Below, piece after piece: positions 36,001 through 48,981 of a stretch of 64,000 bases of DNA. A program made the position numbers and the translations under genes. The DNA is taken from contig JBAMDO010000042.1 of the NCBI GenBank assembly GCA_037074765.1, forward strand, positions 124,001-188,000, in the 5' to 3' direction. The notes below the pieces were generated by a model. It was not told the origin of the DNA. It saw only the letters and a list, made by a program, of their open reading frames with translations, and made no database searches. The DNA comes from Mansonella perstans. Its lineage: Eukaryota; Nematoda; Chromadorea; Rhabditida; Onchocercidae. How positions within the stretch are numbered: the first letter of the stretch is position 1; every line of letters starts with the position of its first letter.

Positions 36001-39000
36001 TTAGCAAATAAAAAAGCATGATATTTAGACAAATGAAATTTTGAAAAAAAGAAAAGCAAACAACTCACCGTCTTATTATATTCAATTATATCTAGTTGCG
36101 TTCTGATTTTGACAAGTTTCATTACTGCCTCATAGATGAAAATAAAAGCTATTAAAGTTGCAAATGATTCTTCCGTAAAGCGTGTTATATATGAAACCTG
36201 GAAATAACCTTAAAATATAAGTGTTAATTTCAGTGTGCGTTTTTTTGTATTATGCTATCTGAGTGCCAGAAACTTGATCTAAATAAATGAATTGAAAAAA
36301 AAAATAAAAAAAATAAACCAGAGCGCTAGCATCTGTGATAACCATCACGAATAAGATTATGGCAGTCCAAACATGAATCCAGAAACGAAATGAGAGGTAG
36401 TCAAGATTCAAACCAGCACATAAATCGAATACGATCGTCTCAAATACCAGAACTGGTCCTGTAGAACCGATTATTGTAAGAGGTTGACCACTGAACAAAT
36501 GATAGATAACACCGCAAATTGCACCACCAAATAAATTTTCCATTGCTGCCTAAAGATTCAAAAATTGACAAAATCATCAGACAGGAATTACCTAAACATA
36601 TTTCCTCACAAGAATTTAACCAATGTATTCTAATAAATCCAATAATGAATATTTAAATAACATCTTTCGGCGATTGCTAAGAAAACGCATTAACTTATTA
36701 TTGCTAACAAATTAATGAAAATTTTGGTTTAGAACAAAGCCGAAACATTACCATTCTTTGATGTGTTGCTTCTTCCAACAGTCCTCCAAAGGTAACAATA
36801 GGTGCAAGCAATGCAAAATACATGAAACAAAATGTAGCAACACATTGCAAATTTAATGAATCGGTAAAATCGGATAAGTACCAAGGAAGCTTGCGCTTTA
36901 TATCCATCATTAAACCACCAAACAAACGACCAGTTCGTTTTAAGGCTGGGTCACTGGCATGAGAATCCTCTTCATCTACTTCCTGCATTTACATAATCCT
37001 TATGCCATCTGAATGTGTCGCTTACAAAACTGTCCACCTATTCTTTATTTTAATCCTTACAAAAATGATGATACCTATTCAGTCATTTTCATTTCCAAGA
37101 CCAATTGATATTCGATCAATTTTTTTAAGAAATTTACCAGAAATTTCGAAATAATGAAAAATTTTCATTTTCACAAAACTAATCATTACCTTTTTCGGAG
37201 CAGGAACTTTAGTGAGCAATAATTCATCACCATGCTTTCGTTTATCCTGTGATGGTAACTTATTTGGTGGTTCAATTCTGATATCTGGATCCCATTCACC
37301 AGGTGGCAATACTGTAACCTAAAAAAGAATAATCATAGGCACCTTTAGAAAGCGGAAGCAAAGTTGATGAGTACTATCTTGTTTAGGTTAATGCTTTAAA
37401 ATCGAAATTTGAAAATTTAAGAAGCATGCGCAATGAATGAGAAATAAATAAAACATAATGCAAACAAACCTGATCCAAAAACTCGTCAATACCATCCAAA
37501 AGATCATCACTATTCCGAGCCTTATACGCAACACCATGAAATATCTGGAAAAAAGAGTTACTACTATACAAAAGAAAACAAATTTTTCTATTCACTGCGT
37601 TAATAATAATAGAGCTTACTGTGCATTGACAAACAATAATTCATTAAGTTACATTTCATTCTTCAAATTCACATAATAACTGAAGTTGTTCATAATAATT
37701 TAAACTTAATAGCAAATAGAAACTGTTCAAAAAATTTTTGAACCTCATCAGACATAAGAGTAGCAATTGCACGTCCAATTTCTCGATACTGCGCAACATT
37801 ACCAGTAGGACCCAATAGTACAAAAAAAAATCGCGTTGGAACTGGCACCTGAAATGAAAATTGAAAGAGTAATCTGAATAATGACTTATTAACTTATTGT
37901 AGATTAAAACTGAACACTGAGTTTTTATAAATTAAATCTGATACTGAATTGCTGTAAATTAATGCAAAAAAATTGGTATAAACGATAAGGAGGAAGTAAC
38001 CCCTTCAGAAGTTCACATTCTAAATTTCAAGACAATAACTAAAGAATTACAAAAAACCGAAAAAAAAATTAATTACTCAGAAGAAAAGCTTTACTTCAGT
38101 AAGATCGCCAAGAGTTGATGCATTTTTTAGTCGGACAAAAGCAGTGATATATCGAGTCAGGAAGTCCACTTCACCAACCAGTACATTTGATGCTTCCGCT
38201 CCAGACGGTAATTTTTTCATGAAATGCAAATTTCCTTTTACATCAGCGTGAGATCCCTCACGTACTATGTCTTTCGGCGCTGATCCGATCTGGAATGAGA
38301 ATAGTAGTTATGCAGAAAGTCAGAAAAATGAGTTATCAGTGAGTTCAATTTCTATGATTCAATTTTTTAATTAATGTTTGTCCATCATAGAACTTTGAGA
38401 AATAATAGCTTCCGATGTTCAAAAATCGTGTTCAAACAGTGTCCAAAATCTCATTCTTTCTCAGTTAAGATGGAGTTCTTCTATAAAAAATTAATTCCCA
38501 ATTTGTAACTGATGTAACGGCTTCATTTGACCATTTGTTTGTTGGTCAGAATCAGCTATTAATTTCAATGTAAGTTACGAACTACTTTAACAAAAAACTG
38601 CCACCATCAGAAGTGATACGTAAACTGTGTCAAAGTAAACTGTTCGGGATTCCTTATTAATTACCAAAAACTTCAATTTCTAGTGGAATTAATCGCTACA
38701 TCAACAACCAGATGATTTTTTGTCAACGTCTGTTTGACAAGTTAGCAGATGAATAACCAGTTCAAGTAGACTACAAATGCTAACTCTTGTAACTCACCCA
38801 ACAAGTCACTATGCCTGAGGCGCTAACGACTTTAATATATATATATATATCAAATATACAGTAAGCTAACGATAACTTGCAATATTTACTGGTAAAAAAC
38901 TGAAAAATTCAAAACAAATAATCCAAAAAACTAAAGATATTTGAGAGCAACGACAAAGATGTAACATTTTGGATATCCATCTATTACTATTACGCAATAC

Positions 39001-42000
39001 TAAGACAGAAATCAGAAAAAATACGACCAAAGTAGTAATAAAGTTAATTTAGAGGAAAAAAGTGTGAAAAAGTACTACCAAATAAAGAGTTGAAATAAAC
39101 TAAGGAATACGATCAAATGGTAAATTCGACAGAAATATAGCGAGACATTTTATAGAAATTAGAAAAACATGTTAAAAATAAATACCTCTCATTTACATCT
39201 TCATGTAATCCTAGGAAAGTTAACTATAAGAATCAATTTACGTCATGAATGATAAAATCAGTAAATTCTATAAATTTTCCATAGTGAAATATATCTGTGC
39301 AGAAATTGAAAAAAAAATTACTTCTGGCAGTTTCAAATTTGGCTTTTTCGACGATATTTCAACATCTTCGTTTATCGTCCCTTCCTGCAACTTCCCTATA
39401 TTTCGTCCATGTGAAAATGTCTTACCGATATCGGATATCGAACGTACAGCATTCAGGAAACCGCTTTGCGAAGAGCTATTGCCATTTCCTGCTCCACGTG
39501 CCTTAATTAGAAGGATTAACTTTCACTCTTTCAGTTTCAAAATTACTTAATTCAAAAAAAGAACTGGATAAAAATTCCTCCTTTTTTACATTCAAATATT
39601 GAATAAGTCGTTGTAATAATAATGATCAAATAATCTTTGTTTTCCTGATTCATGGGTAGCTTAGACTATAGACAAACAAACAAATAATCACGGGCAAAGT
39701 GCATGAAAATAGATGAATACAAAGAAAATTAAATAAAGGAAAATGAAATGTTTTACTGTTGAAATTTGTAAAAGTCAAATTTCAATTTAATTTGAAAAAA
39801 TTTAAATAATAGGAAAGAAAAATGCAAAAGAAAATGTATATTCGCAATGTAAACAACAGTACAACTTATCCTACATCCCGCAATTAGTGACCGCAGCTTA
39901 GAAGGAAACAACGAGAATTTAATCAAGTAATTAAAGGTATAATACAGACGTCTCTAAGAAGAAACAAAGACCATATTAAATGAATAATGTAAAGCATTAC
40001 ATAGACATTTGTTATTCCTGCATAGTGCATTTACTGGTAATGAATGAACGATAAGAATGACGAAAAAATGATCCAAAATAGCTAAGATTGTTACATTATT
40101 TTGATAAACATAAGTGGAAATTAACTAATTACCTGTTCATACTGATGAGTATGCCTTTTTGTAAGCACCTTACGAACTTCATCAACATCTGTCTCCTCTA
40201 GCTGTCCAGCTATCACCAAATGTTCCAAAATCTCTTCTAAAAATTTATGATATTTTTAAAGTTTCTGTATATTAAACAGAAATAATGTCTGCTTATAACT
40301 GAATAATAAATAAATTGATGATTTTATTGCAAATGAATGTTGTTCGAATTTTTAAGATATAAAAAATTATTCAAACCCAAATTACGAAATATTAACTGAC
40401 CAATAAGTTCAGAAAATTCTTTCGCTTCAGAATCCATAATGATAACACCGTTCATCAAGCAAGATCGCAGCTGAAAAAGTGCATGCAATGAGAGAGTAGC
40501 CACGTGTGGCTTTGACCAACGATTGCCACCTTCCTCGACATCCTCTTCGAATTTTACCCATCTAGCTGTTTCACGCCATTCTTCAACCGTTCCCGATCGA
40601 GTTAATTCACCCATCTCCGTAAATAACGCTGGTAATTCATCTTGCTCTTTAAGCAAAAACATCACTCGTGCACCAGGAGCTAAAATTTATGACAAAAATT
40701 TGAAGAGTAAATTTAAATTTAGTTTCATAACATAGAATTTGTGTGTTTATAATAAATATAATTTGTAACAAATCTCAATAAGAATCTACGAGTACAAACA
40801 AAGCACGACTAAAATGAACAGTCGCTTGCGCCATTGGACAGAAAGTTTTTTCAAAAAAAACCATGTCTTTTTTTTTCAAATTTTTTTCAATTTTTCTTTT
40901 TAATATTTTCAAAAAAAAAAAGTAAAAGAGATATTTGAAGTTTTGCTGACAATTTCAGCGTATTTCTTTTTTGCAGCTTGCATAAATCTCTTAGTTGGAA
41001 AACTAACTCTTACATTACTATAGAAGGCAATTTGATTTTTTTAAGGTGAACTTTCCTTCATTTTAAATAACAAAAACTTTTACCTATGTTAGGACATCAA
41101 AACATAAACATGATCTTGTTATGAAGAATCCAAATAATAAAATTAACATTTATTTCGTGAACATATCAAAAGTTACTTAGTGGAAGAATTGTTTGGGAAA
41201 AATTTTTTCAAAACTCAAACGAATTTCTGCAGCTGTAGTAATATTATCAGAAAGAAGCTAATTACATTGCTAATATCTTTTAAATTTCTATCTAAAATCT
41301 ATTCGGCAGATGTTAGATGAAATTTCATGTTTATATGCAGACGTATAATTTCATCAAACATCCTTATACGTTCCATAAATATGTATATGACTAAATAATA
41401 AAAACATCAAGCCTAAGAGATTATGCTAACTTACGTATTATTTCAGAACCTTACGTAACATTTCTCAACCCTACGTAACATTTCTAATCCTTACATAACA
41501 TTCCTGAACCTTACGTAACATTTCTAAACCTTAGGTAACATTTGTAAACCTTACGCTTTCTTTAAAGGATAAAATTACGAATTACAGTTGCAAAGAATTG
41601 GAAGAAAATCTTGGCAATTTCTATTAACTACCATTGGCTTGCTCTATTTACTACAATGCAAAAAACTATAATATCTTACCAAGATCAGCCAGATATTGTG
41701 CTTGTTCAATGCTATCTTTATGACGGGAAATCCGTCGTTTCCGCTCAGCAACATCACTCATCTCAATATATGTATCCCAAATTTTCCCGCGATGTTTCAG
41801 GTTATTATGATCGAATTGTTCAGGCTCAACAATAGGTGCTCGTTGTGATTCATCGGATATTGTTGGCGGGATTACATTAGCAATTGTAGTTTGTTGCTTT
41901 GAAGATGATAGCGGTTGTGATGATGGTGATGACGGTGACGGTGACGGTGATGATGATGATGATGATGATATTGATGGCTTCTTTTTGCTATTCTTATTAT

Positions 42001-42016
42001 CATCATTATCAACCAT
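30036..42016 (-). CDS. abts-1: SLC4 sodium-coupled bicarbonate transporter, abts-1-like, 21 exons, 1194 aa
   Basis: Exons: 42016-41680, 40679-40401, 40236-40133, 39501-39322, 38289-38095, 37848-37744, 37544-37470, 37318-37190, 36982-36752, 36549-36319, 36197-36069, 35962-35840, 35526-35398, 34245-34099, 33875-33711, 33326-33151, 32669-32490, 32195-32057, 31840-31709, 31583-31345, 30195-30036. A Ser/Pro-rich start precedes the cytosolic domain (~115-465: '[20 protein letters not shown]', '[18 protein letters not shown]', '[15 protein letters not shown]'). The membrane domain (~490-1025) has '[17 protein letters not shown]', '[18 protein letters not shown]', '[16 protein letters not shown]' and '[15 protein letters not shown]'. 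The sequence is closer to NBC/NDCBE sodium-coupled members than to anion exchangers, hence abts-1; ion coupling is inferred. The third extracellular loop (~665-725) is Cys-containing and diverged. The C-terminus is acidic ('DDNDDEDDD'). An in-frame TGA just before the ATG and a TTAG acceptor fix the start. Intron 12 seems to use a GC donor. Confidence 0.94.
41449..41556. repeat. 21-base minisatellite in intron 1 of the SLC4 gene
   Basis: Five to six copies of a unit reading roughly 'ccttacgtaacatttctaaa', with scattered changes, lie about 125-230 bases downstream of the first-exon donor. Confidence 0.9.
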
Positions 42017-42410
42017 CGTATTTCACTTTATCTAACGATTAGGATAAATATTCAGTAACAATATATATTTATATTTATATGTATATACGTAGGAATAATT
42101 TTAATCTTTTCCAGAAAAAAAAAATAGCACCAACGAGCGTTTAGTAATGAGTAATCCACAAATGGTGTTTAGCGCAACAACTGTAGAGAAGTAGATCAAT
42201 AAATAGATAAGTTTCTGAATTAAGGCCTATCAAAATGATTTCCATCATAGGCTTTAAAGCCAACGAGCCATAACTATAGTGATAAATAATAAAGGATTGG
42301 CAAAAAATAGACGAAACAAGCTTATGGGAAAAATAAAAGTCAACCCAATTTCCTGAGTCTAGTCCTCTGGGAATCGATCATTTCTTTTCTCCTAAATCTT
42401 TACAGGAAAG

Positions 42411-42412
<2 letters not shown>

Positions 42413-42448
<36 letters not shown>

Positions 42449-42565
42449 CTGTGTGTGTGTCTGTGTGTATGTGTCTGTGAGTACATATGTGTTGTGTATG
42501 TGTGTATGTGTTCGAATACATATTTGTGTGTGTGTGTATGTCTGTCTGTCTGTCTGTGTCTTTAT
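42413..42565. repeat. (TG)n microsatellite with TGTC/TGTA interruptions
   Basis: An uneven TG tract ending in tctgtctgtctgtctg. Cys-Val open frames over it are artefacts of the repeat. Confidence 0.95.
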
Positions 42566-43449
42566 TATTTTTATTTGCGTGAGAATAATAATGTTTCTTG
42601 CTTTAGTTGTTAACTGAGCGAATGGACTATTGCTTGGCCAAAATAGCAGATTTCATGTGATCAGTGGTGGTGTCAGTATATTGTGCAGAGATGATTATTG
42701 ATAAAAGTACACTTTACACTTTTGCTCTCTCAGAATGATTGAATTATATTTTCGGGAAATGAATCTCGGAGAATCTCAGACCGGATAGCAATATTTCCGG
42801 AAAGTGCACACCGAATATCTTCAACATAGCAACAACATTTCTGTACAACCATTACTATCCTGATCCATAAAAATATATGTAACAAAGAGTGGAACATTTC
42901 CTGTCACTTTTCTTTTCCTTGATACATTAGCAACACTCTCTACTAATTACAAAATGAAATTTTTTTCATAAAGCCAACATGTATATGAAATAACTTAACT
43001 CAACTAGATAATTTTATTCCTAGTTTGCTACTTTTAACAATTCCGGAAAGATTTTTAAGAATCCACAAAAAGAGCAATATGTATGAAAGTAGAGTGTATC
43101 AGAAAAAAAGTAGTTTAGAGTGGGATGTTTTTGCTTATGCATGGAATAATTTAAATGTTAATTAGCTTCAAATTAATAATTACATTTTATACGGAATCTC
43201 ATTTTCATTTTCAAATGAAGCTAATAATTTCGTCCAAACTAATAATTACTTTTCAAACAAAACTTTTTTTTTTCCAATTAACGATATTTTTTTATCTTCA
43301 AATAATTGTCACAGCCAATGATGATAATGATGATAGCATTCGTAAAACAAAAAACAGGAAAAGGAAAATCCATTAATTGGAATAATTATTTGAAATAGAA
43401 ATACTATTCCTGACACTATTGAAAAAAAAGCAAAAGGCAAACATACGTA

Positions 43450-43669
<220 letters not shown>

Positions 43670-46600
43670 TTGTAAACGAGCGATAATGAAAATTTTCATT
43701 AATATTGCTAAAAAAAAATGAGGAAAAAAGTAGAAACAAATGTTATTATCAGTTTGACAAAATTTATGAAATAACAATATAAGAGGGAAGCTAAAACAAT
43801 GGAGAGAGAATGACAGAAAGAGAAAGGGAAGGGAGGAGAGAGAGAGAGAGAGAGAAAATTATCAGTTGTAATGTCTGTTATTTCAACTGCTTCACAAAAA
43901 ATAGCAACAATTTCACTGATCAAGCAGGAGGACTTTATCTCAAAAATTTGTTTTAAATAATAAAATTACAGACATTTTGCAGACAAATATATGTTTGTTG
44001 TTTGGAAAAGACACAAAATACTTTTAAAATTCTTATTAATTTTTTTTTTTTTTTGTAAACAAAAAAAAGAAATTTTCATCAGAACTGTCATGTCATATTG
44101 TTGTTTTTGAATAAATAGGGAAAAAAAGGTGTAAAATTTGAAAATTTAATTCATAAAAATACAAAATTTAAAAATTTAGAACTTACCATAATACTTGCCA
44201 ATAAAATTTAAAACTTCCCATGAAACATTCACTCTTTTTGTTTTAATTTTAAACCTAAAAACAATTTTATTACTTTGTTCATGAAGAATAGAAATTCAAC
44301 TAACACTTTTTTTTTTCTGCTCTTTAGTCTCTTTTAAGACATTTGTCTTTTCATTTTAACATAACGAGACCCATAGCTTGTTGTTGTTAAATGGTTCAGA
44401 CAGTGTTAGATGATCCATTATTTTCAGATCAATTTCATTTCATTTCATTTTACATTTCACTTTTTTTTCGTATGAAAGAATCATTTTCATTCCATACATT
44501 TTCCCTCTTTAAATTCAAAAGAAAAAAAAAAACGCTTATCTAATTAATTGACATTACTTGGAAATATGTCTAAAAAAAAGGAAATTTCTGGATATAATGA
44601 GGTAATTAGTTGTAATTATAATAATTGATATAACAATAAATAGATATGACTTTGATAAATGTATTATCAATTACGATAATATATCAAAGATAGCTATCTT
44701 AAACTAAATAGTTATTTTTAATTACAACAATCAATATAACAGATATATCTGTTATCTAATAAAACTACTATTCTTACATATAATTGCTTTGATAATTAAT
44801 TGTATATTGAAGACACACAGAGGAGGAAGTGCTTAGCTATTCAGAAGACGTTTCTCAATGAAATGTTATATAGTAATACTGTTCATCTTAAATTTATCAT
44901 TAGTTAAATTAATTAAATGGATGACTAATTGCGATGTTGTAGTTGAAATATTTTAACTATTTCATAAATGACTGAATTGTAAAATTTAATTGTTTGTGAT
45001 TGTCACTATCACTATCCCTATTATTATTTATGATTATCACTGTCACTATCCCTATTATTATTTATGATTATCATTATAACTATTCCTATTATTATTTATG
45101 ATTATTACTATCACTATCCCTATTATTGTCTAATACATTCAATGTGAATTTTTACTATGCATTAATATTACTATCATTTCTGTGATAATTATAACTATTG
45201 AAACCGTTATTACTATGAATGGAAAAGTATTCAGCAGAAAGAAAATATCCTACTGACTGACAAATATGTACATTAAAAACCGGAAAGCATCAGTGCTGTT
45301 CATAAGATTCAGTTTCAGCAAAATATCCTACTTTCAACAAAACCGAAAATTCAATTTGATCTGTAAGATGCGATTACAGTTGTAATTGTTTACTTTGTAA
45401 ATTCATATCCACTAACTTACTACAACATACTCTAACATTTCAGACCCAAAAGCCATTAATCCATCCAATCCATTCATCCATTCAGTTCATTCATTGAATT
45501 GATCCGGTCATAAGAAGTGTCTCTCAGTGCTACAACAATTAAATTAAACCAGCCAGTCAACAAACTTGTCAACTACATACTAGCAATTTTATCGATTCTT
45601 TAGTTGTTTTCAAATATGGAATCAGTAAGAATAAATAAATTGAGTTTATTTAACATATGAACAAACAATAATTTTATTTGCTCATATTTTTATCAATTTC
45701 ATATAATTCATATTGCAAAATGCAAACAAACAAGCAAGAGAGCATTTGTAAACAAGCATGCAGCATGCAAGTAAGTGTAAGAAAAAAATGTGCAGTGATA
45801 AATGTTGAAAAATGAAATAAACGAAAATTAGATTGCTCAAATAGGAATTAAGACTGCAAGGAAAGTTAGAGGAAGGAAGATTTCTAAGAAGTAATAAGTT
45901 ATTTCATGGTTGACACTAATTTGCATCATAATTCAATCTCACAGTTGGCCCTTCTAAACTTGCATCAATCAGCCTAAGCATTTGCAACTTGAAGCCAAGA
46001 AATATTGTGAAAAGTTTACTAACTTTTTTGTTAGTAGGGGAAAGACAAAAATAAAATTAATCAATCATATAATGCTGCTGTCAAGAAGACAATGATAAGA
46101 TATAGGAAGGACATTTAATTATGAACATAGATAATGGATAAATAGTATCTAATTACTAATAATTATAATACTCATTAAAAATATTCATTCATTTACTTTC
46201 ATAACAATGTGCAAAGCAATGAATTATTCGCTTTTTCTTTTCTTTCATTTACCAAATAATTTTTAATGATAGAAAAATGCAAGCAAATTTGTTTCTTTTA
46301 TGAATTGCAAAGAAAATTTCATGAATAATTTAGAAAGAATTTACTCAAAAATGATATAAAAAGTTTGCTGTTTTTAGCAATTATAATTTAATTTTAAAAA
46401 TTCTGAATAAACCAAAAAGAAAAAAAGATTTTGAAAAATATAAATAAATGGGAAATAACAATTTTCAAAAATATGCATTTATAGAATTTGAAGAAATTTC
46501 AAAAATGTCTAAAATGGAAATAATGACGTCAACGAGTTTGTTAGGGAAGAGAAATAAAAATTGTAGCTTGAAACTAAAAATGTAATATTAATTCCGTGAA

Positions 46601-46939
46601 TAGGATGACAGAGAGAGAGATAGAACGAAAAGGAGGAAGGGGAAGAGAGAAAGAGATGGAGAGAGAGAGGAAGAGGAGAGGAAAAAAGTATTGAGAAAAT
46701 CCTTGCAATTAAGAATCCATTTAATTAACTTTGTCCTAATGCTTTGAGGTTATTACATCATATATCAACATTTGTTTAAAAAGCATCAAATGACTGTTAA
46801 AATTGACTTTTTGAAAGATTAAGTGGAACCACTGACAAAGAAAATGAAATGATTCAAAGGCATATAATTTGTAAAAATCAAAAGGAAGTGAAATTGGCAG
46901 TGAAACTTGATTTCTTAAAAAAACTTTCCCTTTTTTAAA

Positions 46940-46977
<38 letters not shown>

Positions 46978-48789
46978 TCTATCTTATCATTTTGGACAGA
47001 TAAATGACAAAGGAATCACCAGCCAACAGCATTGTGCCCAGTAAAAATTTCTCACAAAATACCACAAAATATGGTATTGTGTATGGAAACTTCATTGATC
47101 ACTTCACAAAAGACAAAACAACACTGTTAGAGGTTAAAATTTGATAAGCAAAAACAAATTTAGCATTGAAAATAAAGAAAACTTAAAAAAAATACGAAAA
47201 TTTATTTTAAATGTGAAAGATTTTCTTTTTGACTTAATTATTCAGCAAACTTTCCTGGCCAACAGAAGCAGTATAGCTTCTTACAGTTTTAGCTTTGAAA
47301 AGCTTTTTTAATTCTCAATTGAATTTAAATTAAAAATTTTACCAAATCAAAGACAATAAAGCTGTTGTTGTTAAATTGAAGAAATTAATTTAAAGAAAAA
47401 TTGATAATGATAGACAACGAATTTCAAAATTTCAAAACTTGATAATTTTCATTTATCTTGCTATTTTAATCAATTTAATGTCTGATTGAGAAAAATTTAA
47501 AGAAAAATTCTCATAAAAATTCGATTGAATTTCGTTGTCTACTATCATCAATTTAGCTAGATGTCAGGCGGGCGATGATTAATGAAAGCCTTTAATTAAT
47601 GATAACTAAAATGTGCAATAACAAAAATTCCGCCTTTGAGCGTGACAAATTTCTCCATTCAATTATTGATTGATTTGGATAAATTTTTTTTTTTTTTAAT
47701 CCAACTTTAAATTCACAAATTAATTAGATAATTTTTATGGTTTACAATTGAAGAAATATACATTGAAAATGTTAAATTATGAAAGAAAAAAAAATTTGAA
47801 AAGTGAGGGATAAAGAAGAAAAGAGAGAAAGAGAGAGATATTTTGAAAAAAAAATTATTGAGTGGAAAAAGTTAGTTGAACAACTGTTTGTTTATTCCAC
47901 GTCAATTCCTACCCAATCAATTACATTTGTAATTTCTCTTTTTTTTTGTTAAATTTCAAAAGAATACTTTTGACAGAGTTTTTGAAATTACATAAACCAA
48001 TACTTACGTGCCGTAGAAGTTGACGCATTGTCGTCTCAATTAAAAATTTTTAAATTATTTCAAAATGAAAATGAAAATGCAATTGGAAATTTGCATAAAT
48101 TAGTAGAGTACATAAAGCCAGTTAAACAATGATAAATTCAAATTTAACAAAAACTAAATATAAGAACAGGAAGAGGAGCAGAATGAAAAACAAAACGGAA
48201 AATTCTGAATTATCCTGAAAATTATCCTAAACACATGTAATGAATTAATCCTAAATTTTCGTGAAATATTAGTTTAAATCAATGAAATGATAAATTTAAT
48301 TATCACATTTTAAGGATTGATATTATTAATTGAAATCTTAATCATTAAAGGAATAAAATAATGCTAGTAGCATTATGAATTAAGAATAATTTACTCTTAC
48401 ATAAGTAATTAATTAATAATTTCACATTTATTATACGTAATATATAATCTGATCATAAGCATTTCTATTTCTTTCTTTAGTCAGTTAATTCAAGCACATG
48501 TTATCATCTTCTCAAGCCTAGAGTTTAACACTGGATGATTTGAAGAGAGAATCATGATTACAAATTAATCATAATCATTCAACTTAAGTAAAATATATTA
48601 GTGCTTAAAAATCATTGTAACTATATTTCTTACAGTTCTTTTTTGCAATCACAATTATAATCATTTAAGCCTATAAGAAATACTTACGCATATAGAAATT
48701 ACACTCTGTAGGTGTGCCAATAAAAATTTCAATGGTAGGAATTTAAAACTGTCCACGTACTTTTTTTTTACTTGTTCTATAAAAGTATA

Positions 48790-48981
48790 CTAATGATTAT
48801 TGAATTTTACAGAAACTGGAAACATTTTGTTTTTTAAAGCAATACCATAAAGAGTTGAAATGTCAATTTCTACAAGAACTGAACGAATCATTTCGTACCT
48901 TTTAAAAACTTCTTTATTGTGACTGCTATTGTTCAGTGTAAAAATCAATCGATCAATTGCTGTCTTTCTTGTTAATTTGGC
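48790..48981 (-). CDS. Isolated exon candidate, unknown protein
   Basis: On the minus strand a run of T ending TTTTAG at 48983-48982 is followed by 63 open codons to a TAG. The composition looks protein-like ('RKTAIDRLIFTLNNSSHNKE') and it may be the last exon of a gene. An internal AAAG|GTACGA could instead end it early. I found no upstream exon or start and no family resemblance, so this may be chance. Confidence 0.22.
   Translation of the reverse strand, partial: AKLTRKTAIDRLIFTLNNSSHNKEVFKRYEMIRSVLVEIDISTLYGIALKNKMFPVSVKFNNH

Noticed and set aside
42413..42617. Cys-Val-rich open frames on the plus strand
   Set aside because: They are produced by the (TG)n microsatellite in more than one frame at once.
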